Shown here one piece after another: positions 18,528 through 27,178 of a stretch of 64,000 bases of DNA. Every line of letters starts with the position of its first letter. Within the stretch, counting starts at the first letter, position 1. Where the stretch lies: assembly GCF_029029505.1 (NCBI RefSeq), contig NZ_JAKJSD010000002.1, forward strand, positions 372,001-436,000. Reading direction: 5' to 3'. Under the pieces are notes generated by a model. The model was not told where the DNA came from and ran no database searches. It worked only from the letters and a program-made list of their open reading frames with translations. The position numbers were made by a program, and so were the translations under genes. This DNA is from Ancylomarina sp. DW003 (GTDB taxonomy: Bacteria > Bacteroidota > Bacteroidia > Bacteroidales > Marinifilaceae).

Positions 18528-18614
18528 AATTGAAAATTTTAATGTTAGTATAATTAGTAGGAAAGAAAATTTAGATATTAAAAAAAACACAAAATGCTTG
18601 ATATCGATCCCTTA

Positions 18615-19202
18615 CTAACTTCTTGTAGGGTAAATACCTTGCAGACATATAATGTAATTTGTAACTAAATAGGGTTGGCGGTTTTCATGATACTGATTTT
18701 GTCCGGTATTTTGAACTTCAACACTTCCTCCGTTTATGGCAATACCGCTCATGTCAACAGTAGGTGTATCAGAGTTATAAAGCGTATCTCCTGCATTAAA
18801 ACCATCTTTTGTGGCTCCAAAAGTAGTGGCACTATTAGTTCCAGGAATACTTTCCGTTCCCGCTGAAGCACTTGCCTTAAATTCCACAGATACTGCCGAA
18901 AGAGCTGCTTCATGTTTATGAGCTGGAAGTTGATTCTGGTTTAGTCTAACCTGTTCAAAACCACCAACCCAACCCATCTGATTAGGAGATAGACCTTTCC
19001 CTTGACCATATCCAACAGGGACACGTCCCCTAAAATCAGGGAGCATAAAGGTTGTAGTGCCATTTCCACCATAAGTGGCACCTATTAAAGAAAAAAGTGC
19101 AGAATTGTCATTAACAGAAATAGTTGCCCCCCAACAAAGAGCCCAAGCACGTGGCGCCCATTTAAGAGGCCATAATGCGATAAAAGAAAGAAATGCTTCC
19201 AT
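18615..19202 (-). CDS. Phage tail-collar domain (Mdp-like) protein, copy 1
   Basis: This 195-residue protein is first in the row of three. It starts MEAFLSFIALWPLKWAPRAW and carries YGGNGTTTFMLPDFRGRVPV, LPAHKH and HENRQPYLVTNYIICL. The family is structurally related to phage receptor-binding collars. No capsid, terminase, portal, sheath or baseplate gene lies nearby, so this is not a visible prophage. As the first gene it probably carries the operon promoter in the AT-rich stretch upstream. The protein lacks a recognisable secretion signal, which leaves its route to the surface, if it goes there, unexplained. Confidence 0.88.
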   Translation of the reverse strand: MEAFLSFIALWPLKWAPRAWALCWGATISVNDNSALFSLIGATYGGNGTTTFMLPDFRGRVPVGYGQGKGLSPNQMGWVGGFEQVRLNQNQLPAHKHEAALSAVSVEFKASASAGTESIPGTNSATTFGATKDGFNAGDTLYNSDTPTVDMSGIAINGGSVEVQNTGQNQYHENRQPYLVTNYIICLQGIYPTRS

Positions 19203-19702
19203 AGTTAAAAGATTAAAATGATAATATGATTAATAGTAATTAAAAGTTACGTCCATTCTTATCTCACTTATGAATAAGCCATCCCACCTTACCTTGTTTC
19301 ATACATTAATAAATATACTTCCTCCAAATTTGGAAATCTCTTTAACTCTGGCAAATGAAGCTTTAAAAGCTACATTTAAGATAATAAATAACAACCCATA
19401 CGATAAAAACAAAACATAAATAAAATACAAAACTTAATCAAAATCATACAACAAAGTGCACCTTTACATTAAAACACAATAAATCAATACGAACATGTGA
19501 GAATTCAAACTTAAAGTCATAAAAATGACAATACACCCAACAATAACATTTAACAAAATACAATGATTATAAATATACAAAATATTTTTATTATTTACAT
19601 AAGTATAATTTACATTTTTACCCAGCAGGTAATCTCTGCAATAATCCTCATTTTGTTCACTACAAAAATCGATTATTATTTACTTTTAACATCATAGAAT
19701 AT
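19203..19702. other. AT-rich upstream region of the collar operon
   Basis: No gene was seen. On the minus strand TATATTTA (19310-19317) could be a -7 box about 110 bases before the first collar ATG. Directly upstream is the perfect palindrome CCAAATTTGG (19324-19333), which could be an operator. The rest is AT-rich and without clear structure. Confidence 0.35.
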
Positions 19703-19743
19703 AATACAACAGCCCTGTTCAGAACGAACAGGGCTGTTGTATT
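19703..19743. terminator. Strong hairpin terminator downstream of the S41 peptidase gene
   Basis: AATACAACAGCCCTGTTC (19703-19720) pairs perfectly with GAACAGGGCTGTTGTATT (19726-19743). T-rich sequence lies on the plus side and an A/T-rich flank on the other. It is about 150 bases beyond the stop of the minus-strand S41 gene. Its core is almost identical to the terminator at 10072-10106. Confidence 0.8.
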
Positions 19744-19890
19744 TTTCGACTTTGTAATTCAACTCAAATTAATAGAAGTTAATTTATAATCTGAAGGGTA
19801 TTTTTGAAGACATCAATTAACTACATATTTCTCTAATTCGAGAGAATTTATAAATTTCAAAAAGGTTAAATAGCCAGTAAAAACTCTTCA

Positions 19891-21258
19891 TCATTCTACA
19901 TCCGAATAAGTGGCTTTATTCTTTCTTATATACTCCAAACAATGATTCAATACAGGATCTCCTCCATTCATATATTCAAAAGCAGAATAAGGAATCAAAA
20001 TATCTGGTTGTATAACACCCTCCTTCTGATTGCTATACTCATCCATCTCCATCCCTGAAATCACAATAACAGAATTCTGAAAACTAGAAATAATAACCTC
20101 TCCAAATTTTAATGCATTATGAGCCAGAGGCTCCCCAACCAAGATACCAAATTTATTGTATTGCATAATGTTTGCAAAAGTTGAAGCTGTAGAAGCCGTG
20201 TACTTGCTAACAAGAATATAATAATTCATTTTGCCTGCATATCGAGATTTGTCTAAAGGACAATTACGTACAATATAGTCTTCAGGCGTATTGCAAACTT
20301 GTCCAATTTGATCCTCAGAAAAACCATAATCCAAAGTTTGTTTAGAAACTTTTATTCGAGATGCTTTTAAATATTCAATACTATCTTTGGGGCTAAATAA
20401 AGAAATCAACTCATCAAAACGATCGCCTCTGCCTCCTGGGTTTCTACGAACATCAATTATGATATCTTTAAACCCTTTACTTTGTACTCTCTCAATAAAT
20501 TTCGATAAACGCTTGATCATGTATTTATTGTTATCGAAATTATGAATTCCAAAATAACCCGTTTGATAATCATCATATAACTTTTGGGGGTAATATTCAT
20601 CCTTAAAATAATATTTATTCAAAGGAATACCGTCTATCGTAATCTCATAATTTGTATTTTTCCTTTGAAACTTAATCGTATACTTTGGAGCAAAACAGAA
20701 ATGATTTTGCGCTTGGGTAAAACGCGAATCTAAAAAACGATGGTGATAAGTATATTTGACAATTTCTTTATCAGTTCTATCATTAATAGAAACAATTCGA
20801 TCTCCCTTCTGCAATTCTGAATTTAAACTTTTATCAATAAGCAACGTATCACCAATACACAATAAAGAGAATGGCCACACCAGTATATGCTTATTCTTCA
20901 ACTTAACACCTTTTTTAAGCTTAAGTTGCGGATAAATTAAAAAATGAGGATCGCCATAAGTTATGGTATCGTAAGCCTTGCGATATTGGTAGATGAATTC
21001 AGTTTCGCAAATAGAATCCTGAGGGAACGTTTTAGCAACTTCTGTAACTAAGGAATCAAAAGATACTTCTGATATGGAGTTAAAAGGATTAGGATGTATT
21101 TCCTTAATACTTTCCTTCGATCTCATTAAATTATCCTTAGAAATCAGGTATTTATTATTCTTCAAATAATCGGTATAGTTCGTCTGATCAGTTATTTTAA
21201 TGCTTTGGCAACTTGACACAAGAATGACTGCCATTATAATATAATAGATATTTTTCAT
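19891..21258 (-). CDS. S41-family (CtpA-like) peptidase lipoprotein
   Basis: The product has 455 residues. A lipoprotein signal (YYIIMAVILVSSC) is followed by a PDZ-like segment (LQKGDRIVSINDRT). The tail-specific protease core shows DIIIDVRRNPGGRGDRFDEL and a catalytic-serine region YTASTASTFANIMQ. The VGEPLAHNALKFGE and EGVIQPDILIPY stretches are typical of S41 enzymes. It should be anchored in the envelope and act on periplasmic or surface peptides. The substrate is unknown. It lies downstream of the sigma-factor operon but is separated from it by a terminator, so it probably has its own promoter. Confidence 0.85.
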   Translation of the reverse strand: MKNIYYIIMAVILVSSCQSIKITDQTNYTDYLKNNKYLISKDNLMRSKESIKEIHPNPFNSISEVSFDSLVTEVAKTFPQDSICETEFIYQYRKAYDTITYGDPHFLIYPQLKLKKGVKLKNKHILVWPFSLLCIGDTLLIDKSLNSELQKGDRIVSINDRTDKEIVKYTYHHRFLDSRFTQAQNHFCFAPKYTIKFQRKNTNYEITIDGIPLNKYYFKDEYYPQKLYDDYQTGYFGIHNFDNNKYMIKRLSKFIERVQSKGFKDIIIDVRRNPGGRGDRFDELISLFSPKDSIEYLKASRIKVSKQTLDYGFSEDQIGQVCNTPEDYIVRNCPLDKSRYAGKMNYYILVSKYTASTASTFANIMQYNKFGILVGEPLAHNALKFGEVIISSFQNSVIVISGMEMDEYSNQKEGVIQPDILIPYSAFEYMNGGDPVLNHCLEYIRKNKATYSDVE

Positions 21259-21315
21259 TTGAAACTTTAGTTGATTGAAATCCTTATTGCGGTCTCTCTT
21301 TAAGGAAATAAAGAC

Positions 21316-21360
21316 AAAAAAATATAGTATGCCTTATCAGATTAATAAGGGCATACTATA
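21316..21360 (-). terminator. Terminator of the ECF sigma operon
   Basis: TATAGTATGCC...TTAT and ATAAGGGCATACTATA (21323-21360) form a long stem with one bulge. On the minus strand it is followed by a seven-T tract (21322-21316). It lies 29 bases past the stop of the barrel-like gene. Confidence 0.88.
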
Positions 21361-21388
21361 ATATTGGGAAGTGATTAGATTAGTTTAA

Positions 21389-22426
21389 TTACAGATTTAT
21401 TCTAAGCTTTATACCTGGGGTAACATTTTTCAAGAAATCATTAAAATAAACTTGTGGAACCAATGTTACATTCTTATGAACTCTATGGCTAACGCCTAAT
21501 CGAAAAGAATCTTTTACAAACAAATCTCCATTTCCTTTGGCCAAATAACCTAAAGTTAAACCATACCAATTAGGCCTGGATGGATTCATAGAAAAATTTC
21601 GAGAATACCCCAGGCTTACCCAGTGGTTAATATTTTGCTCCCCTGACGAGAAATCATACATCCATTCGTAACCTAATTTAAAAGCTTGCTGGTATCGTAA
21701 CTTAGCTCCAAATTGCAAAATCATATCGGCATAGAAACTACCATTCCACTCGCCTTTTACATTTTCAAGAGCTATACCTCCATTTAATACGATCATATCG
21801 TTAGGGTGAGGATGCACAGCACGTTTATAAATTAAATCAACTGATTTATCTTGCTTCACTTTCATCCAAACCACCAAAGGTGTTTTCTTTAGCCATCCCT
21901 TATTGGAAGTATTCATTTGAGCTTCGATATCTTTCAAAACAATTGAAAAATCATAAGATTCCAGTTCTTTTAACTGCTCTAATTTATCGAAGTAGATTGC
22001 TAATTCTGAATTTAAATCGAGTTTATGTTTTCCTTTAATAAATAATGCAATTGACTCCTCCGTTGGAAAAATAACTTTAGCTGGGGGTGTCATTTCTTCA
22101 AGGCTTATCGTATTTTCAACGATTTTTACATAAGATTCTGTTGCACCACGAGTTACGCCACATTTTATATGCATTGCCCTAGTCTCATCCATATTTTTAA
22201 TGTTTAATACGGCCCAACGTTTCATAAAGCTTCCCAGTGTCTTATTGATATTCAGTTCTTTTGACAAATTGTTATCACCATCGTAATTGCATCTATATTC
22301 AATTGTTGTTCCATTGGGCATTTGCATACGAATGGTATCTGAATAGAAGCTTGTTTTTTCATTAGAGAAGGCCTGAAATGAAAGCAAAAGCAGAAGTGCA
22401 TTTAGTATTCCTATTTTATAATTCAT
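21389..22426 (-). CDS. Secreted protein with probable C-terminal outer-membrane barrel region
   Basis: The product has 345 residues with a signal peptide (ILNALLLLLSFQAFS). The first 200 residues are mixed alpha/beta with no family recognised. From about residue 205 there are alternating aromatic/hydrophobic strands (WNGSFYADMILQFG, YGLTLGYLAKG, FRLGVSHRV, LVPQVYFND) ending GIKLRINL, as in a small outer-membrane beta barrel. It is third in a likely operon with an ECF sigma factor and its membrane partner, so it may be an envelope protein whose state is sensed or controlled by that pair. The function is unknown. Confidence 0.7.
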   Translation of the reverse strand: MNYKIGILNALLLLLSFQAFSNEKTSFYSDTIRMQMPNGTTIEYRCNYDGDNNLSKELNINKTLGSFMKRWAVLNIKNMDETRAMHIKCGVTRGATESYVKIVENTISLEEMTPPAKVIFPTEESIALFIKGKHKLDLNSELAIYFDKLEQLKELESYDFSIVLKDIEAQMNTSNKGWLKKTPLVVWMKVKQDKSVDLIYKRAVHPHPNDMIVLNGGIALENVKGEWNGSFYADMILQFGAKLRYQQAFKLGYEWMYDFSSGEQNINHWVSLGYSRNFSMNPSRPNWYGLTLGYLAKGNGDLFVKDSFRLGVSHRVHKNVTLVPQVYFNDFLKNVTPGIKLRINL

Positions 22427-22457
22427 GAGTCTGATTTTAGTCGTTTCTTAATTCTAT

Positions 22458-23174
22458 TTACTTGCTGTCAATATCTCGAAACAATGGCGCCGATGTTTCA
22501 GAGCTAGAACTGCTATTTCTAAATTTTAAAGTCAGTCTTTTATTGGGAAGTTGATTTCTCTTTTTTTGCTTAGGTTTTTCACTTGCAAGTGCCAAAAGAG
22601 CTTCCTCATCTATATCAATTGATAAATTACCGGATTGAGAAGGTGCCTGCAATTGTTCAATTTCCATCACATAACTCTTTTCGATTCTGGCCCAATGCCA
22701 TTCAAGGTTTTTCACACTATCTCTCAAAAAGGCAAACTGCATTTCAAATTGGTTCACATCCTTCTTTAATCGAAGATTCTCTATTTTTAAACTTTCGTAT
22801 TGTTTTGACAATGCTGCAAGAGTTTTTTGCATTGCAGAAGATTCAACCTCTTTTATTTTAGTTCTGTAAACAACCTTTTCTTCAATCGTTTTCTCAATAA
22901 CAGGTTTGTTAATCTCTTTACTTTGATTTAAAACCAATGATTCATTCTTTAGTTTTAGATTTTTTTGAGCTTGAAAAGACAATAGTAATGCCCCCGAAAG
23001 CAATAAGATAATAGCTACTGAAGCGACCTTATACCACGAAAAATAAATTACAGGCTTCACTTTTTTCTCATTCATCGAAGTCCAAAGAGCAGATTTATCA
23101 AAATCCATCTCATTCTTCTCCTCATCCCAAGCATGCATGGCTTCTTTCATTTGATTTTCAACGAACTGCTTCAT
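22458..23174 (-). CDS. Putative anti-sigma factor, membrane-anchored, coiled coil
   Basis: The product has 238 residues. A short cytoplasmic N-terminal part (about 45 residues) precedes one membrane helix (VASVAIILLLSGALLLSF). A long coiled-coil periplasmic region and a basic C-terminal tail rich in Ser and Lys follow. This topology and the 17-base overlap with the upstream ECF sigma gene are typical of anti-sigma factors, although no zinc-binding HxxxCxxC motif is present. The cytoplasmic part would hold the sigma factor and the coiled coil would sense the envelope. The next gene starts 31 bases later. Confidence 0.7.
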   Translation of the reverse strand: MKQFVENQMKEAMHAWDEEKNEMDFDKSALWTSMNEKKVKPVIYFSWYKVASVAIILLLSGALLLSFQAQKNLKLKNESLVLNQSKEINKPVIEKTIEEKVVYRTKIKEVESSAMQKTLAALSKQYESLKIENLRLKKDVNQFEMQFAFLRDSVKNLEWHWARIEKSYVMEIEQLQAPSQSGNLSIDIDEEALLALASEKPKQKKRNQLPNKRLTLKFRNSSSSSETSAPLFRDIDSK

Positions 23175-23700
23175 AACTCATTTCAGTTTTATTAATCATT
23201 TCTTTTAAAAGACGACGTGCCTTACTTAATTGCGATTTTGATGTTCCAACAGTTATACCCAACTTTTCTGCGATCTCATTATGTTTGTAACCTTCAATAG
23301 CGTACAATGAAAATACAGTTCTATAGCCGTGTGGTAAGGTAAAAACCATGTTTATCAAATCCTTTTCCAACAAAAGTTCATCACTGGTGATTTCCGATTC
23401 TTCTCTTTCATCTATCAATTCAAGTGTAGGTGCAAAACGAATATCTTTTCTTATACTCATTAAAGATTGATTGATAACAATCTTTTTCATCCAGGCTTTA
23501 AGTTGAACTTCCTCTTCAATATCAGTTTTTCCAATAGCATCGAAAATATTCAAGAAACTTTGAGAAATCACCTCCTCACATTCCTCCCTATTTTTCAAAT
23601 AGCGGAAACTAACTCGAAACAAATAGTCAGCATAAGTACTGAATAGGCTCTCCTGAGCTTTAGGTTTCTTTTTCTTTAATGCATGAATCAATTTCCTCAC
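23158..23700 (-). CDS. ECF-type RNA polymerase sigma factor
   Basis: The product has 180 residues. Region 2 is seen in AQESLFSTYADYLFRVSFRY and EEVISQSFLNIF. Region 4 is seen in GYRTVFSLYAIEGYKHNEIA with the recognition helix LGITVGTSKSQLSKARRLL. The Bacteroidota-type layout with a linker of about 40 residues is normal. It is the first gene of a three-gene set with an overlapping membrane partner and an outer-membrane-like protein, and it probably directs transcription of its own operon. The signal and regulon are unknown. Confidence 0.92.
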   Translation of the reverse strand: MRKLIHALKKKKPKAQESLFSTYADYLFRVSFRYLKNREECEEVISQSFLNIFDAIGKTDIEEEVQLKAWMKKIVINQSLMSIRKDIRFAPTLELIDEREESEITSDELLLEKDLINMVFTLPHGYRTVFSLYAIEGYKHNEIAEKLGITVGTSKSQLSKARRLLKEMINKTEMSYEAVR

Positions 23701-23792
23701 TTAACAACTGTCTTTTTTAATTGTCTGATACCCTTATAATGCAGATTATTGACAAAGGGTTGCCCGGAACATAAAATATTTTAGAAATAAAA

Positions 23793-23818
23793 AAGCTGTA
23801 ATCAATCGACCACAGCTT
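23793..23818 (-). terminator. Terminator of the DUF2007 gene
   Basis: AAGCTGT and ACAGCTT pair around a 12-base loop. On the minus strand the stem runs into T-rich sequence (TTTTTTATTTC). It lies 24 bases past the stop at 23842. Confidence 0.75.
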
Positions 23819-23841
23819 CTATATTATTCAAACAAATATGT

Positions 23842-24087
23842 TTATTCTCCTGTATTACTTTTAATAAAAGCATGGATTAATTCCAATGCTTTATCCTTAT
23901 CTCTGGCAAATATTTCAACACTAACCGGATCTAACCCTCCTGCAGCAACTTGCCAAGGTGCAATACTTCCCATCATCTGATTATTCATACTTGCAATAAT
24001 CCCATTATCATTTAGAATATCGGTAATAATTTCCGAATCAACAGGATTACCTCTATAAATCTCAATTAAATCTGTATCCTTTTCCAT
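23842..24087 (-). CDS. DUF2007-family putative signal-transducing protein
   Basis: This 81-residue cytoplasmic protein has the DUF2007 pattern: a first strand LIEIYRGNPVDSEIIT, the helix ILNDNGI, a Gly/Asn-rich middle and the strand VSVEIFARDKDKALELI. The family resembles a small ferredoxin-like PII/ACT-style fold and its biochemical role is unclear. It has its own terminator. It follows the FKBP lipoprotein gene by 48 bases on the same strand, so the two may be cotranscribed. Confidence 0.85.
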   Translation of the reverse strand: MEKDTDLIEIYRGNPVDSEIITDILNDNGIIASMNNQMMGSIAPWQVAAGGLDPVSVEIFARDKDKALELIHAFIKSNTGE

Positions 24088-24135
24088 AATCGATATGCTT
24101 TAAATTCTTTTCAAATTATTGTCAACTCCTTGAGT

Positions 24136-24948
24136 TTATCGTTTTGAAAGTTTTTCCTTTAAATCAATCATTTTAGCAGTCATTTCCTTATTCTCAGGGT
24201 CTTTGCCAATAAGAATATCAAGGTTTTCTTTAGCTTCTTTAATTTCACCAAGACTTTCCAATGAAAGAACCATTTTATACCAAAGCTTATTATCCTTTGT
24301 CACATCTGCAAAGCAAGCAGCTACTTCAGCAGCTTTTTTATGCTCATTGGCTTTGCTTAACTTATCCCAAATACGATAAAGATGATCTTGCCCAATATGA
24401 TACTTATTAGAATCAGCCGTAGTTGTTATCTGAGTGTATTTTGCCATTACAGCTTGTTCTCCTCCTGTTTCGATTGCTTTTAAAAGTGTATCGACCATAA
24501 TACCTTTAGGTTCACCAACCTTTAGCATTTTAAATTTATCGTAAATCAATGTCGAGTATGGAGGAATAATATCTCCAGCACCTTTAGCACCATAGGCAAT
24601 CGAATCTGGGAGAATAGCAACAATTTCATCACCTTCTCTAAGTAAAAGACTCACCTCAGCAAATCCTTTAATTACTCTTGAATAACCTGCCACATAAGTA
24701 AATAAAGAATCAGGCATTTCAGCACTGGTCCAAATCACCTTATCGTTTACCTTAAGACTCAAATAAGTTCCCAAATCACAACCTGGCTCAACTTTTCGTC
24801 CCTGACCAATTTTCTCGTAATAATATTTTAAGCCACTTACAGTTTGAATGGTGTCACCCAGTACAATTTTCTTTTCCGATTTTTTCGGTGTATTACAAGC
24901 ACTTAAGCCAACCAGAGCACATAGTGTCAGTAAATAAATCTGCTTCAT
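24136..24948 (-). CDS. FKBP-type peptidyl-prolyl isomerase lipoprotein
   Basis: The product has 270 residues. The lipobox LVGLSAC places the lipid-accepting Cys at about residue 18. An FKBP domain spans about residues 40-145: VSGLKYYYEKIGQG, VIKGFAEVSLLLREGDE, then ILPDSIAYGAKGAGDIIPP and STLIYDKFKML. A helical C-terminal part of about 110 residues resembles TPR repeats. It should assist folding of periplasmic or outer-membrane proteins. It is probably the first gene of a short unit with the DUF2007 gene. Confidence 0.9.
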   Translation of the reverse strand: MKQIYLLTLCALVGLSACNTPKKSEKKIVLGDTIQTVSGLKYYYEKIGQGRKVEPGCDLGTYLSLKVNDKVIWTSAEMPDSLFTYVAGYSRVIKGFAEVSLLLREGDEIVAILPDSIAYGAKGAGDIIPPYSTLIYDKFKMLKVGEPKGIMVDTLLKAIETGGEQAVMAKYTQITTTADSNKYHIGQDHLYRIWDKLSKANEHKKAAEVAACFADVTKDNKLWYKMVLSLESLGEIKEAKENLDILIGKDPENKEMTAKMIDLKEKLSKR

Positions 24949-25017
24949 TCTTTGAATTGTTTTATTTAGGTTTAGATGAGGAAAGATACATGCATTCTTC
25001 CTTTTATCCCCAAATTT

Positions 25018-25464
25018 TTAGCTTAAGTTTTCTTTTAACTGGTTCAACACCTTACACAGGTCTTTCCGTTCGCTTTCAGTATAGATAGAGAAATCGTACG
25101 TCTGATATCTTCGTTCCTTCGTGATAAATTCTACCCGATCTTTTTCGAGTACGATATCGTAAAGATCTTCGACTTCTAGTTTTTTTGCTCGTTGGGATAC
25201 GTTTTTAAAAACAATATTCTGGGGATTAATGATGATGGTATTGGCTTCGCGAATTAGATTTTTACCATAAGCCGCAGCTAGAAAACTAAACACTCCACCA
25301 ATAAATAAAATCATATAAAAGCGAGACAAAGGGTATTCTATCATAAACACGCCAACCGAACCAACAAGCATTTCAATTAGACCTAACACATAGTATCCCT
25401 TTCGCTTAGTTGCAGCAAAAGGTCGCCGAGCATTAAATTTCAATTCAAAATTTGTTGCGTTCAT
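25018..25464 (-). CDS. Two-helix membrane protein with PH-like C-terminal domain
   Basis: The product has 148 residues. Two closely spaced membrane helices (YYVLGLIEMLVGSVGVFMI and FYMILFIGGVFSFLAAAYG) are followed by a beta-rich domain of about 75 residues. That domain (NTIIINPQNIVFKN to LCKVLNQLKENL) resembles a bacterial PH domain. No function is assigned. The layout is strikingly like that of the protein at 39555-40004, although sequence identity by eye is low. It sits alone, 69 bases upstream of the FKBP gene. Confidence 0.7.
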   Translation of the reverse strand: MNATNFELKFNARRPFAATKRKGYYVLGLIEMLVGSVGVFMIEYPLSRFYMILFIGGVFSFLAAAYGKNLIREANTIIINPQNIVFKNVSQRAKKLEVEDLYDIVLEKDRVEFITKERRYQTYDFSIYTESERKDLCKVLNQLKENLS

Positions 25465-25700
25465 AATGAATTCATGGTTAATGGTTAATTCTAATTCACC
25501 TTAGCTAGCTGATAATCAAGCCCTATTTTTTATCTACAGACTGTTTCAAACATTAGAAAACACCCAATAAATTTACATATTATTTTATTATTGATAGATT
25601 TAATTATAGAATTAAGAATTTATATAAATAGTAAGATGATCTGTATTGCTATATTAGAAATAAAGCCGAACACTTGAACTAAACTGTCTTTTAATTCAGC

Positions 25701-27002
25701 TTAACTTTTGTTGTATTGTTCTATTCCTTCTTTATAAGTTTTGATAGCCCTTTCTCTAGCAAATTTATGCTCGACAATTGGAATAGGATACTCAATTGAA
25801 TTAATTTCGGGTACCCATTTTTTGATATACTCCAAATCAGGATCAAATTTTTTAACTTGTTCGGAAGGATTAAATATTCTAAAATATGGTGCAGCATCAC
25901 AGCCAGTTCCGGCAGACCATTGCCAATTCCCATTATTTGAGGACAGTTCATAATCCAGTAGTTTACTTGCAAAGTAAGCCTCTCCCCATCTCCAATCGAT
26001 TAGGAGATGTTTACACAAAAAACCTGCAACAACCATTCTAACCCTGTTATGCATATATCCCGTAGCATTTAATTCTCGCATTCCTGCATCAACCATAGGA
26101 TATCCAGTTTCTCCATCTTTCCATTTCCCAAATTCTTCCAGATTATTTCGCCATTCAATATGATCGTACTTACTTCTAAAATTTGATTGAACAACATTAG
26201 GAAAATTAAAAAGGATTTGCATAAAGAAATCACGCCAGATTAATTCATTAAGAAAAGCTTGATTTGTGAAGGTTTTTTGTACGACTTGCCTAATACTAAC
26301 CGTTCCGAATCGAAGGTGTGGAGAAAGATAACTTGTTCGGTTTAAAGCTGGAATATTCCTATTCTTCTCATAATCTACAAGATGATCAAGTTTATAATTT
26401 ACTACCTTAATGGATGATCGCTTAAACCCTAAATTCGACAAACTTGGCAAAGGAAAGTTTTCTTTTAAGAAATTTGCCCCTGATTCGGAACTGTAGTTAT
26501 GGATTTGTTCCTCACTAAACCTCTTCAGCCACTTATTTTTATACGGGGTGAAAACAGTATAAGGAGTTTTGTCAGCTTTTAATATTTCTTCTTTGCAAAA
26601 GATAACCTGATCTTTATATAAATTCAGTTTGACTCCATAATTGGTTAAAAGAAGTTCAATGTTCTTATCTCTTTGAATAGCGTAAGGTTCATAATCTTCA
26701 TTTGCATATACATCCTGAACATCAAAATCCTTAAATATATTTTTCCAGATCGTTTCGGGGCTTCCTTTTTTACAATAAAGACTGCTATTAATACTTTTAA
26801 GCTTATCTGAGATAACACTCAACCGATCGTGAATAAACGAAATGCGGGAATCATCTGGTTCCAACTCATTAATAATATTCGTATCAAAAATAAAAAGAGG
26901 TAAAACAGGGCTCGAGCTTTTAAGCGCCTCAAATAATCCACGATTATCTTCAAGTCTTAAATCTCTTCGAAACCAAAATATAGAAACCTTTTGCTTTTTC
27001 AT
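25701..27002 (-). CDS. phrB: Cryptochrome/DNA photolyase family protein (PhrB-like)
   Basis: The product has 433 residues. The N-terminal photolyase domain starts VSIFWFRRDLRLEDNRGL. The FAD-binding helical domain includes LIWRDFFMQILFNFP, GYPMVDAGMRELNATGYMHN, NRVRMVVAGFLCKHLLIDWR and the WQWSAGTGCDAAPYFRIFNP signature. The conserved Trp and Asn/Asp residues of class I CPD photolyases are visible. It should use blue light to reverse UV-induced pyrimidine dimers. It stands alone with an AT-rich upstream region. No antenna-chromophore class can be decided from the sequence. Confidence 0.93.
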   Translation of the reverse strand: MKKQKVSIFWFRRDLRLEDNRGLFEALKSSSPVLPLFIFDTNIINELEPDDSRISFIHDRLSVISDKLKSINSSLYCKKGSPETIWKNIFKDFDVQDVYANEDYEPYAIQRDKNIELLLTNYGVKLNLYKDQVIFCKEEILKADKTPYTVFTPYKNKWLKRFSEEQIHNYSSESGANFLKENFPLPSLSNLGFKRSSIKVVNYKLDHLVDYEKNRNIPALNRTSYLSPHLRFGTVSIRQVVQKTFTNQAFLNELIWRDFFMQILFNFPNVVQSNFRSKYDHIEWRNNLEEFGKWKDGETGYPMVDAGMRELNATGYMHNRVRMVVAGFLCKHLLIDWRWGEAYFASKLLDYELSSNNGNWQWSAGTGCDAAPYFRIFNPSEQVKKFDPDLEYIKKWVPEINSIEYPIPIVEHKFARERAIKTYKEGIEQYNKS

Positions 27003-27105
27003 AAATCAATTAAATACAACAATTGGATTTTTAAATTTAACAAAAGCATTAAATTAGAACTGCATAATTGCGACATAAGTTTTAATCCTTCATAAACAAG
27101 ACAAA

Positions 27106-27135
27106 AAAAAGAAAGTATTTTCATACTTTCTTTTT
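27106..27135. terminator. Terminator after the 27179-27988 gene
   Basis: AAAAAGAAAGTA and TACTTTCTTTTT form a perfect stem with a six-base loop. A/T runs on both sides suit termination on the minus strand beyond the stop at 27179. Confidence 0.8.
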
Positions 27136-27178
27136 AATAATACTCACAGTTGTGAATATTGACACTTACATCTGGATA

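Noticed and set aside
18528..18590. Upstream start giving collar copy 2 an apparent signal peptide
   Set aside because: The two paralogues begin exactly at M-D/E-AFLSF, and the extra hydrophobic residues are translated intergenic AT-rich DNA.
17251..19202. Prophage remnant or extracellular contractile injection system
   Set aside because: Only collar-domain genes are present. No terminase, capsid, portal, sheath, tube, baseplate, AAA ATPase or integrase lies in the surrounding 20 kb.
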